A stretch of DNA of 11,315 nucleotides from Caldifarciminota bacterium (GTDB taxonomy: Bacteria; Hydrothermota; Tepidihabitantia; Tepidihabitantales; Tepidihabitantaceae). Shown here piece by piece: positions 1 to 7,036 of the stretch (the stretch's first letter is position 1; each line of letters starts with the position of its first letter). The stretch covers positions 1 to 11,315 of the forward strand of contig JAFGQF010000250.1 in NCBI GenBank assembly GCA_016935775.1. Reading direction: 5' to 3'. The notes beneath the pieces were generated by a model. That model was not told where the DNA came from and searched no databases. It was given only the letters and a program-made list of their open reading frames with translations. The position numbers and the translations under genes are program-made.

Positions 1-177
1 CCGCCAGGGGCTCACGGCTGACTGCAGACAGACGATGGCCGGGCCAGTACTGGAGCACAGGCCCGGTTTCCAAAACGAGGGTGGGCCGTGTCCCGCGACG
101 CGCGGCAGCGTTGCTGCCGGACTCCGTGCCCGGGCCACCTTTGACAAGCCCGCTGGTTCGGATAACTTGAGGGTCAA
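1..177. other. Leader region upstream of the potassium-uptake cluster
   Basis: No convincing gene is seen here on either strand. The stretch contains a perfect 7-bp inverted repeat at 103-109 and 113-119 with a 3-nt loop (cggcagc gtt gctgccg). It sits in a GC-rich, structure-prone sequence and has no following T-run, so it is not a classical intrinsic terminator for an upstream gene. A purine-rich stretch at about 167-173 (ttgaggg) lies 4 nt before the ATG at 178 and serves as the ribosome binding site. The promoter of the trk cluster probably lies here or further upstream, but I cannot define it. Confidence 0.4.
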
Positions 178-1920
178 ATGCGGCTGTTCAAGCGCTTCAC
201 GGTGATCCGCACCGAGCGCGAGTTGTCGGGCCGGCTGGAGCTGTTTCGCTGGGTGGTGACCGTGCTCGCCGGCGCGGCGCTCCTGGTCGTCATCCTGAAG
301 TCGGGCTACGGGTTGGTGACCTCGCCCCTGCTGAACCGGGTCGTCTACTGGTTCAATATCCTCGTGGTGGCGCTGTTCGCGGTGGACGTCGTGCTGACCA
401 CGGCCTTCGCCGGTCCGTTGCTCAGGCACCTGCGCCGCCGCTGGTTCGATTTCGTCGCCTTCGTGCCGATAGTCGTCGCCCTGGCGGCCGGCGGCACCGG
501 CATAACCTTCGTCATCCTGCGCCAGGCGGTCATCGTCTTCCAGTGGTTCGCCGGCTCACCCCGGTTCGCGGGCTTCCTGCGCCGCTTGCGCCTGCAACCG
601 GTCCGGCTGCTGGCCCTGAGCTTCTTGGGGATGGTCGTGGTCGGCACCCTGCTCCTGACCTTCCCGGCCGCCACCGCACACGGCCGGGTGACCGGCTTCA
701 CCGACGCGCTCTTCACGGCCACGTCGGCCACCTGCGTCACCGGGCTGATTGTTCGCGATACGCCGGTCTACTGGTCACGCTTCGGCCAGGTCGTGATTCT
801 CTGCCTGCTGCAGCTCGGCGGCCTCGGGATCATGACCTTCTCGTCGAGCATGGCGGTAGTCTTCGGCCGACGGCTGGGGATGACCGAGCGCAAGTCGCTT
901 TCGACGATGATCGGCGAGGCCCGCGACCAGGACATCGCCCGGATGCTACGCTACATCCTGGGCTTCACGCTGCTAGCCGAGGCCGTCGGCGCGCTGCTGC
1001 TGTTTGTCCGCTTCCTGCCCGACTTTGCCCGGCCGTCCGAGGCGCTCTACTGCGCGGTGTTCCACTCGGTGTCGGCGTTCTGCAACGCCGGGTTCTCGGT
1101 CTTCTCCGATTCGCTGGTCCGTTACCGGGGCGACCTGGCGGTGAACTTCGCGGTCATCACGCTGGTCCTCACCGGCGGCCTCGGGTTCGTCGTGGTCCGC
1201 GAGCTCTTGAACCGGGACACACTCCGCCGCGGCCCGCTGTCCACGCTGCGCCGGCTGAGTGTCCACGCCCGGCTGGTGCTGTGGACGTCCGGGCTGCTGC
1301 TGGTCGGCGGCACGGTGGTGTTCTTCTTCGCCGAGTACAACGGCGCGCTGGGCGGGATGAAACTCGGAACCAAGCTGCTGGCCTCGGCCTTCCAGGCGGT
1401 GACCCCGCGGACCGCCGGGTTCAACACCGCCGACATCAGCGCGCTCAGGCCGGTCACGCTGCTCCTGTGGTCCGTTCTGATGTTCATCGGCGCCTCGCCG
1501 GGCGGCACCGGTGGCGGCATCAAGACGTCTACGGTCGCGGTGCTGTTCCTGGCGGTGCGCAACCGCGTGCTCGGCCGGGAGGACGTGGACGTCGGCCGCC
1601 GGCTGGTGATGAAGGACATCGTTTACCGCGCGACCTCGATCGCCGCCGTTTCCGCCGGCATCGTGACGTTCTTCTTCGCCGTGCTGCTGGTCACCGAGCA
1701 GGCGCCGTTCCAGGCCATCCTGTTCGAAACCGTCTCCGCGTTCGGCACGGTCGGGCTCTCGACCGGGCTTACGCCTGGGCTGTCCGGGCCGGGCAAGATT
1801 GCGGTGACGGCCCTGATGTACATCGGCCGGCTCGGTCCGCTGACCCTCGCGCTGGCGATGCGCACGCGCCAGGGAAAACTGCCGGTAGCTTACCCGGAAG
1901 CCCGGGTGATGGTAGGTTAA
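178..1920 (+). CDS. TrkH/KtrB-family potassium-translocating subunit with extra N-terminal transmembrane region
   Basis: Membrane subunit that carries K+ (possibly with Na+ or H+) into the cell, normally gated by a cytoplasmic RCK ring. The 580-residue product shows the four pore-loop filters of the family: TCVTGL near 185-190, CNAGF near 302-306, TPRTAGF near 409-415 and FGTVGL near 522-527, each with its conserved glycine. The glycine-rich intramembrane loop after filter 3 is present at about 440-452 (SPGGTGGGIKTST). The core begins near residue 140. The first ~135 residues are extra and hold about four hydrophobic segments (roughly 24-42, 54-76, 88-104 and 108-124), followed by an arginine-rich stretch (RRLRLQPVR, 135-143). 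KtrB proteins are usually about 450 residues, so the extension explains the length. The start at 178 is supported by ttgaggg just upstream. The RCK gene follows after 10 nt, which supports a Trk/Ktr pair. Whether it is TrkH-like or KtrB-like in ion coupling cannot be told from sequence. Confidence 0.93.
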   Translation: MRLFKRFTVIRTERELSGRLELFRWVVTVLAGAALLVVILKSGYGLVTSPLLNRVVYWFNILVVALFAVDVVLTTAFAGPLLRHLRRRWFDFVAFVPIVVALAAGGTGITFVILRQAVIVFQWFAGSPRFAGFLRRLRLQPVRLLALSFLGMVVVGTLLLTFPAATAHGRVTGFTDALFTATSATCVTGLIVRDTPVYWSRFGQVVILCLLQLGGLGIMTFSSSMAVVFGRRLGMTERKSLSTMIGEARDQDIARMLRYILGFTLLAEAVGALLLFVRFLPDFARPSEALYCAVFHSVSAFCNAGFSVFSDSLVRYRGDLAVNFAVITLVLTGGLGFVVVRELLNRDTLRRGPLSTLRRLSVHARLVLWTSGLLLVGGTVVFFFAEYNGALGGMKLGTKLLASAFQAVTPRTAGFNTADISALRPVTLLLWSVLMFIGASPGGTGGGIKTSTVAVLFLAVRNRVLGREDVDVGRRLVMKDIVYRATSIAAVSAGIVTFFFAVLLVTEQAPFQAILFETVSAFGTVGLSTGLTPGLSGPGKIAVTALMYIGRLGPLTLALAMRTRQGKLPVAYPEARVMVG

Positions 1921-1926
1921 GGAGGT
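1920..1926 (+). promoter_or_regulatory. Strong ribosome binding site for the RCK gene
   Basis: aggaggt overlaps the last base of the TrkH stop codon and sits 4 nt before the ATG at 1931. It fixes the start of the RCK subunit and shows it is translated from the same message. Confidence 0.8.
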
Positions 1927-1930
1927 ATCA

Positions 1931-2620
1931 ATGAAGCAATTCGCAGTCATCGGGCTCGGGACTTTCGGCGGCCGGGTCGCCCGGACCCTGGCTGAAAAGG
2001 GCGCCGAGGTGATCGGGATCGACTCCGACCCGCGCCGGGTCGAGGAGTTCAAGGACGAGCTCACCCAGACCCTGCAGCTCGACGCGACCAGCGAGGAGGC
2101 GCTCACCCACTCGGGCGTGCTCGACGTGGACGCGGTTGTCGTGGCGATGGGCGAGCGGATGGAAGCCGCGATCCTCACGACCGCCATCCTCCACCGTCTC
2201 GGGGCAGGGATGGTCATCGCCCGGGCGGCTTCCGAGCTATACGCCCAGATTCTGCGCGACATCGGCGCGGACCGAACAGTGCTGATCGAGGAGCAGATGG
2301 CCGACCAGGTGGCCAAGACGCTGATCGCGCCCGACGTGCTCGAGCAGATCACGCTCTCGAGCGGCCACAGCCTCGTCGAGATGCGACCGCGCCGCGACAT
2401 GGTCGGCCGCAAGCTCGGCGAGCTCGATATCCGCCGCAGCTACGGCGTCAACGTCGTCGCCATCAAGCGCCGGGTGCCGAAGGTGTCGGAGACGGGCGAG
2501 AGCGTCTTCGATTCGGTCACCAACGACATCCCGGGCCCGGACGACCGGCTGGAACAGGACGACCTGCTCGTGGTCGTCGGCCGCGACGAGGACATCGAAC
2601 GCCTCTCGCTGGGAAAGTGA
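1931..2620 (+). CDS. TrkA/KtrA-type RCK regulatory subunit of the potassium transporter
   Basis: Cytoplasmic nucleotide-binding subunit that assembles as a ring under the TrkH/KtrB channel and gates it in response to bound nucleotide. The 229-residue length fits the single-RCK KtrA form rather than the ~458-residue double-RCK TrkA of E. coli. The N-terminal RCK-N Rossmann fold is clear: GLGTFG at 8-13 is the GxGxxG loop, and D31 at the end of beta-2 (GIDSDP) is in the place that reads the nucleotide ribose. The second half (about 140-225) matches the RCK-C/TrkA_C domain, with a segment rich in D and L before a typical LVVVGRDEDIERL end. A strong Shine-Dalgarno sequence precedes the ATG. The sensor gene downstream starts one nucleotide after the stop codon. 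Confidence 0.93.
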   Translation: MKQFAVIGLGTFGGRVARTLAEKGAEVIGIDSDPRRVEEFKDELTQTLQLDATSEEALTHSGVLDVDAVVVAMGERMEAAILTTAILHRLGAGMVIARAASELYAQILRDIGADRTVLIEEQMADQVAKTLIAPDVLEQITLSSGHSLVEMRPRRDMVGRKLGELDIRRSYGVNVVAIKRRVPKVSETGESVFDSVTNDIPGPDDRLEQDDLLVVVGRDEDIERLSLGK

Positions 2621-2621
2621 A

Positions 2622-3992
2622 ATGAGGTTCGCGCCCCGTCCCGACCGGCCGGGCAGCGGAGCCTCGATCCGGGCCCGGATGGCGCTGGCGATGCTGGCCG
2701 CGGCCGCGCTGACCATCCCGGTTGTCCTGCTGTCGCTGCTCTACCTGCGCCGGATGAACGCCGCTGTCGGCCGGATCGTCAACGAGGACATTGAACTGAT
2801 GCACGTCGCCGACCGCGTCACGCTGGAGTTCGCCGGGGCCCGGCGCGACGAAAAGAACTTCCTGCTCTACCGCGATTCGATCTACCTGCGGCAGAACCAC
2901 GCGGCGCTGGAACGGATCGTCCAGCTCGCGGACACCGGCCGCCGGCTCGACCCTTCCTTCGCTTCCGGCTTCGACCGGGTGCTGGCCGGCGTCGCGGCCT
3001 ACCGGGCGCTCGTGGACTCGCTCGTCGGCCTGCCCCAGGGCGAGCCGCCCGAGAGACTGCTGCTGCCCGACCTCCAGACCTTGCGCCGGCACCACGAGAG
3101 CCTGCTGCGCGCCGCCGCCGAATCGCCCGCCCCGGCGGAACGAGACTCGCTCATCGCCGCCGCGGCCCGGCTGGCGCCCGACATCATCTGGCCGGCCGGT
3201 GGCGGCAGGTCGCTCAACGATTCGATCGTGTCCCTCCAGGCCGCGATTGAGAACGAGACCGAGGCGATCTCCGGCCGGGCGCGCGACCGCGTCCGCGGCA
3301 ACCGCGACCGCGCCCGCACCCTCGCCGCCTGGGGCCAGCGCAACATCATCTCGGCGCTGCTGCTGGTGCTGGTCGTGCTGGTCTGGCTGGTGGTGACCCT
3401 GCCGCGCCGGGCGGTGACGCCCATCAAACGCATCCTGAACGCGCTGCAACGCGTGGAAAACGGCGACCTCGACGTCCGGGTCAAGGTCAGCACCCGGGAC
3501 GAGATTGGCGAGCTGGCCCGCGGCCTCAACCGCGCCCTGGCCCGGCTCAGCGATTTCGACAACCGGAAGAAGAACCGGATCCTCCACCTCGAGAAACGGT
3601 TCCGGCTGCTCATCAACGACATCGCCGAGGCGGTCATCGTCGTGGACCGGGTGCCGTCGGTCCTCCTGGCTAACGGCGCCGCCGAAGAGCTGCTGGGCTG
3701 CAGCGCGGGCGAGGCGGTCGGTCGCAAATTGTCCTCGTTTGAGAACCTGGCGTTCTTCGAGGAGGAGCTCGAACGGGTACTCGCCGGCTCGACCAGCCGC
3801 CAGAGCTGCGAGATAATGCCCGAGCTGCCCGGTTCGGCGATCTGCATCGAGGCGCTGCGCGACCAGGCCGGTAATGTCACCGGCGCGCTCATCGTCATAA
3901 CCGACCCGCGACCGCCGGAGAAGGAAGAGGGTCCAAGGGTCGGAAACCAGGGGCAAGGGACCGGGACGGAGAAGCCGGAGGACGAGAAGTAG
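2622..3992 (+). CDS. Membrane sensor protein with HAMP and PAS domains, no output domain
   Basis: 456-residue membrane protein built like the input half of a sensor histidine kinase or chemoreceptor. TM1 is about 20-42. An extracytoplasmic, largely helical region covers 43-240. It includes ARRDEKNFLLYRD at 73-85, which resembles the helical bimodular (HBM) or four-helix-bundle sensor class. TM2 is about 241-260, HAMP about 261-312 (P at 267, then a GDLDVRV/DEIGELA pattern), and PAS about 322-428. After PAS there are only about 28 polar, repetitive residues and then a stop. No H-box, no HATPase, GGDEF, EAL, phosphatase or methyl-accepting domain is seen, and the opposite-strand selD begins within 100 nt, so no missing domain follows in another frame. 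The ATG is one nucleotide after the RCK stop, so it is probably co-translated with the potassium transporter and may report on or modulate K+ or osmotic state. That role is inference. Confidence 0.85.
   Translation: MRFAPRPDRPGSGASIRARMALAMLAAAALTIPVVLLSLLYLRRMNAAVGRIVNEDIELMHVADRVTLEFAGARRDEKNFLLYRDSIYLRQNHAALERIVQLADTGRRLDPSFASGFDRVLAGVAAYRALVDSLVGLPQGEPPERLLLPDLQTLRRHHESLLRAAAESPAPAERDSLIAAAARLAPDIIWPAGGGRSLNDSIVSLQAAIENETEAISGRARDRVRGNRDRARTLAAWGQRNIISALLLVLVVLVWLVVTLPRRAVTPIKRILNALQRVENGDLDVRVKVSTRDEIGELARGLNRALARLSDFDNRKKNRILHLEKRFRLLINDIAEAVIVVDRVPSVLLANGAAEELLGCSAGEAVGRKLSSFENLAFFEEELERVLAGSTSRQSCEIMPELPGSAICIEALRDQAGNVTGALIVITDPRPPEKEEGPRVGNQGQGTGTEKPEDEK
3921..3989 (+). repeat. Purine-rich, roughly 7-nt-periodic tail of the sensor gene
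   Basis: The last ~23 codons of the sensor gene are a purine-rich, low-complexity run. AGGG words begin at 3928, 3936, 3949 and 3956, with related GGAAACC and GGGAC words between. The spacing is often 7 or 8 nt but is imperfect. The encoded tail is E, G, K, P and Q rich and lies outside any domain, so it may be a decayed repeat element that supplied the stop codon. Confidence 0.3.
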
Positions 3993-4073
3993 GAACCCGG
4001 GCGAGGGTCTCGGTGTCCGGTCCGCGACTCTGACTGACCCGACTCGCTCGCGGCTCTCCGGTTCAGCCCGGCC
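3993..4073. other. Convergent intergenic spacer with imperfect inverted repeat
   Basis: This 81-nt gap separates the two converging clusters. It contains CCGG (4017-4020) and CCGCGA (4022-4027) that can pair with TCGCGG (4048-4053) and CCGG (4058-4061), giving a stem with an internal loop and a ~20-nt apical loop. No T-run flanks it on either strand. It could end transcription from both sides, but it is weak as an intrinsic terminator. Confidence 0.25.
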
Positions 4074-5114
4074 TTACATCCTGACCCGGAGAGTCCCTGC
4101 CGGCCCGTCGGTGACCGTGCCGACCACGCGCGGGGCAATCGGCCGCTCCCCGGCCAACTCGATGAACCGTTCGACCAGCGCGGGCGCGAGCGCCACCAGC
4201 AGGCCGCCCGAGGTCTCGGACTCGAAGAGCAGGTTGCGCTCGGCCTCGCCCAGCCCGGTGTCGAAGGTCACCCATTGCGCGAAGCCGGTCTCGTTCATCG
4301 CCACGCCCGGTTCAACCAGGTCCGAACGCGACAGCTCCAGCACGCCGGGCAGCAGCGGGATGCTGCCGAAAGCAAACTCCATCCCGACCCCGCTGCCCGC
4401 CGCCATCTCCTGGGCGTGGCCCAGCAGGCCGTAGCCGGTGATGTCGGTCGCCGCGTGCGCGCCGCATTCCAGCATCGCCCGCGCGGCCTCACGGTTCAGC
4501 GTCGTCATCGAACCCGTCGCCGCGTCGCGGAGCGCCGGGTCAACGCTGTCCAGCGTCATCACCGCCTGGCCGAACATCCCGGCGCCGAGCGGCTTGGTCA
4601 GGACCAGGGCGTCCCCCGGCCGGGCCCCGGCGTTGGTGATGATGCGGGCGGGGTCGATGCGGCCGGTGACCGCCAGCCCGTACTTTATCTCCTTCTCGTT
4701 GAAGGTGTGACCGCCGGCGACCGCCGCGCCCGCCTCGTTGCAGGTATCCTGGCCGCCCTGGAGTATCGCCGCCAGCCAGTCCTTGGGCGCGGGGGCCGGG
4801 AAACCGACGATGTTCAGCACGACCAGCGGTTCGCCCCCCATCGCGTAGACATCGGAGAGCGAATTGGTGGCGGCGATGCGCCCGAACAGGTACGGGTCCT
4901 CGACCATCGGGGTGAGCATGTCGACAGTCTGGACCAGCGCCATCCCGGGCTCGACCAGGAACACGCCCGCGTCGTCGGCCGTGTTGATGCCGACCAGCAG
5001 CCGCGGGTCCTCGGGTCGCTTGAGCTTCTGCAGTACCGACGCCAACTGCGCCTTGCCGAGCTTGGACGCTCAGCCCGCGCAACTGACGGTGGCGAGGATT
5101 CCGCTGCGAGCCAT
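4074..5114 (-). CDS. selD: Selenide, water dikinase (selenophosphate synthetase), selenocysteine-containing
   Basis: Makes selenophosphate from selenide and ATP, the selenium donor for selenocysteine-tRNA synthesis. The frame starts at the ATG at 5114-5112, preceded by AGGAGG, and is interrupted in-frame by UGA at codon 15 (5072-5070). The context is SCAG-U-ASKLG, and the UGA falls exactly where E. coli SelD has its essential Cys17. The invariant lysine three residues later is present (K18, equivalent to K20). The metal-binding aspartates fit as well: D48, D65, D88 and D224 align with E. coli D51, D68, D91 and D227. Other landmarks are GRIAATNSLSDVYAMGG (78-94), GGHT (134-137) and ATDITGYGLLGH (222-233). 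The length of 346 residues is normal for the family. A call that treats UGA as stop would begin at the TTG at 5045 and lose the active site. It lies 2 nt after selB. UGA readthrough as Sec is inferred from family precedent and from the selB neighbour. Confidence 0.95.
5039..5072 (-). promoter_or_regulatory. In-frame UGA (Sec15) with candidate bacterial SECIS hairpin in selD
   Basis: UGA occupies 5072-5070. The RNA just 3' of it can fold as GCG-U-CCAA paired with UUGG-CGU, with U at 5066 bulged. Above this is a short upper stem (GC and C paired with G and GC across a U/C mismatch). It is capped by a 6-nt loop GGCAAG whose first two bases are G. Bacterial SECIS elements recognised by SelB carry a G in the first two loop bases and often an unpaired U just below, and both appear here. 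The loop begins 12 nt after the UGA, a little closer than usual. The fold was made by eye and no energy was computed. Confidence 0.45.
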
Positions 5115-5116
5115 CG

Positions 5117-7036
5117 CTAGTCCTCCTTTCCTGCCGCCGCCCCGTCCGGCCGGCGCAGCACCCGGACATCCCCGCGTCGCTGGGTGAGGCCGGTCGAGTC
5201 GAGGTGGTTCAGCAATGGTATCAGGTAACGCCGGGTGGTTCCCAGTCGCCGGCGAATCTCCGAGGCGGTCAGCTCGGGACGCTCACGGAAGAGCTCCATC
5301 ACCGCCCGGCGCGCGGCCTCGACCGCATCCCGGTGCAGCAGCACCGAGTCGCCGACGTCAACCAGCGTCCCGGTCTCCAGGAGCGCGGTGCGCACCCGTT
5401 CCGCCAGCGCCGGCTTCGCGCCCGCCAGCGCCTCGGCAATGTCGGGCGGACCGAGAGCCGCCGCCGCGAAACCGGCCGCCACCCGGTCGAACAGCGCCTG
5501 CTCGTCGGGCTTGAGCCGGACCTCGTGCCCGGGGAGCAGCAGTTTCCCGCCCTCGTCGCCCAGCTCGCCTTCGGCGAGCAGCTCGCGCGTCACCGCGTCG
5601 AAGAGCGGCACCGCGAAGCCGCGGCCGGCCCGGTCGCGCAGCTCGGGCCGGCGCAGGCCCAGCCGCACCGGCTGCTCGCGGTGGAAACCGGCGAGCGCCT
5701 CGAGCACCGCGGCGCGCGCCCGCTGCCAGTTGTCGGAATGGCACAGCCAGCGCCGGCCCTCGAACTCGTAGCGCCGGGCCGTGCCGCGCTCGAGCAACCG
5801 CGCCAGGGCCCGGCCGGCATCCTCCTCGGTAATTGCCAGGTCGTGGCCGAGCGAGTCCTCGGCCCGCGCCTCGAACCCGGCCTTGACCAGGTACTGCTCG
5901 ACCACGGTCGGGATGTCGCCCGCCATCAGGGCCCGCAGCCGGGCCACGGTCGTTTCGTCGAACCGCTGTTCTCTGTCCGGGTTCGGCTCGAGTACCCGGC
6001 CGCCCCCGATGGTATGCTGGGGCGAGTAAGACCGGACGACGTAGTGGTCGCCCCAGTCGCAGACCACCTGTTCCTCGAGCCGGTACTGGACGACCGCCTC
6101 CCTGCCCGGCTCGAGCTGCCGGCAATCGAGCAGGGCGACGCGCGCCATCACCTCGGCGGTGCCGATGTGCACCCGGACCCGGGTGAGATTGCGCAGCGGG
6201 CGGCCGGCCCCGGGCAAGTAGAAGAACGAGGCGTTGAAGAGCGCGGTCGGCCGGTAGTAGCCGGGCGTGGCGACGACATCGCCGCGCTTCACCGACTCCT
6301 TCTCCACGCCCTGCAGGTTGAGCGCCGCCCGGTCGCCAAGCACGGTCTCGCCGATTGCCTGCTCGTGGCGCTGGATACCGCGCACCCGCACCGTCTGCTG
6401 CCGGGGCAGCAGTTCGACCTTGTCCCCGACCCGGCAACGGCCGGACAGCACCGTTCCCGCCACAACCGTCCCGAAACCCTTGATCGAGAAGCAACGGTCC
6501 ACCGGCATCCGGAACACGCCCCGGTCGGACCGAACCGGGACCCGGGCCACCGCCTCGTCGATCGCCCGGCGCAGTTCGGGAATCCCGGCCCCGGTCACCG
6601 ACGAGACCGGCAACACCGGGGCGCCTTCGAGAAATGTCTCCTTGACCAGCTCCTCGATGTCGGCCCGCACCAGTTCGAGCCACTCCTCGTCAACAAGGTC
6701 GGCCTTGGTGACCGCCACCAGCCCATGCCGGATGCCCATCAGCCGGCAGATGTCGAGATGCTCGCGCGTCTGGGGCATCACCGCGTCATCGGCCGCCACC
6801 ACCAGCAGCACGAGGTCCACCGTGCTCGCGCCGGCCAGCATGTGCCGGACGAACTTCTCGTGGCCGGGAACGTCGATCACCGTGACCCCCTCGCCCAGGA
6901 AAGCGAACCCGAGGTCGGTCGTCATCCCGCGCTCCTGCTCCTCCTTGAGCCGGTCCGGGTCGGTGCCGGTCAGCACCTTCACCAGCGCGCTCTTGCCGTG
7001 GTCGATGTGGCCGGCGGTCCCGATCACGACGTGCAT
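5117..7036 (-). CDS. selB: Selenocysteine-specific translation elongation factor SelB
   Basis: GTPase that binds selenocysteinyl-tRNA and the SECIS hairpin and delivers Sec to UGA codons on the ribosome. The 639-residue length fits bacterial SelB (E. coli about 614). GTPase motifs are GTAGHIDHGKS (6-16), GMTTDLGF (37-44), DVPGHEKF (55-62), TKAD (110-113) and SSVTG (145-149). The GHIDHGKSALVKVLTG opening is typical of SelB and distinct from EF-Tu. Domains II and III follow at about 172-350. The C-terminal part (about 370-625) is the winged-helix array that binds SECIS RNA. Its last wing, near 587-625, shows the pattern LTASEIRRRLGTTRRYLIPLL, as in known SelB C-termini. The ATG overlaps the rpoN stop by one base (TGATG), so translation is probably coupled. 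selD follows after 2 nt. Confidence 0.97.
   Translation of the reverse strand: MHVVIGTAGHIDHGKSALVKVLTGTDPDRLKEEQERGMTTDLGFAFLGEGVTVIDVPGHEKFVRHMLAGASTVDLVLLVVAADDAVMPQTREHLDICRLMGIRHGLVAVTKADLVDEEWLELVRADIEELVKETFLEGAPVLPVSSVTGAGIPELRRAIDEAVARVPVRSDRGVFRMPVDRCFSIKGFGTVVAGTVLSGRCRVGDKVELLPRQQTVRVRGIQRHEQAIGETVLGDRAALNLQGVEKESVKRGDVVATPGYYRPTALFNASFFYLPGAGRPLRNLTRVRVHIGTAEVMARVALLDCRQLEPGREAVVQYRLEEQVVCDWGDHYVVRSYSPQHTIGGGRVLEPNPDREQRFDETTVARLRALMAGDIPTVVEQYLVKAGFEARAEDSLGHDLAITEEDAGRALARLLERGTARRYEFEGRRWLCHSDNWQRARAAVLEALAGFHREQPVRLGLRRPELRDRAGRGFAVPLFDAVTRELLAEGELGDEGGKLLLPGHEVRLKPDEQALFDRVAAGFAAAALGPPDIAEALAGAKPALAERVRTALLETGTLVDVGDSVLLHRDAVEAARRAVMELFRERPELTASEIRRRLGTTRRYLIPLLNHLDSTGLTQRRGDVRVLRRPDGAAAGKED
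5122..5127 (-). promoter_or_regulatory. Ribosome binding site deciding the selD start
   Basis: AGGAGG on the minus strand lies inside the last codons of selB, 7 nt before the ATG at 5114. No comparable site precedes the TTG at 5045. This supports the upstream start, and with it translation through the UGA. Confidence 0.8.

Noticed and set aside
141..166. TTGACA at 141-146 as a -35 promoter element for trkH
   Set aside because: The only -10-like word (gataac, 161-166) is 14 nt away, too short, and a start from it would fall in the ribosome binding site.
1..177. Possible tRNA-Sec (selC) in the leader, given selB and selD nearby
   Set aside because: GC-rich hairpins are present, but I found no UCA anticodon arm, TTCGA-type T-loop or CCA-ending acceptor pairing on either strand.
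973..2412. Long open frame on the minus strand opposite trkH and the RCK gene
   Set aside because: Composition (R, P, S, H rich) shows no family pattern and it overlaps two clearly identified genes. It is an expected product of high GC with biased third positions.
2517..3956. Long open minus-strand frame opposite the sensor gene
   Set aside because: No recognisable domain, odd Q/H/R-rich composition, and it lies antisense to a coherent TM-HAMP-PAS protein.
4074..5045. SelD starting at TTG 5045 as a truncated pseudogene
   Set aside because: The upstream frame through the UGA restores the complete active site with a strong ribosome binding site and normal length, so selenocysteine is a better reading than a broken gene.
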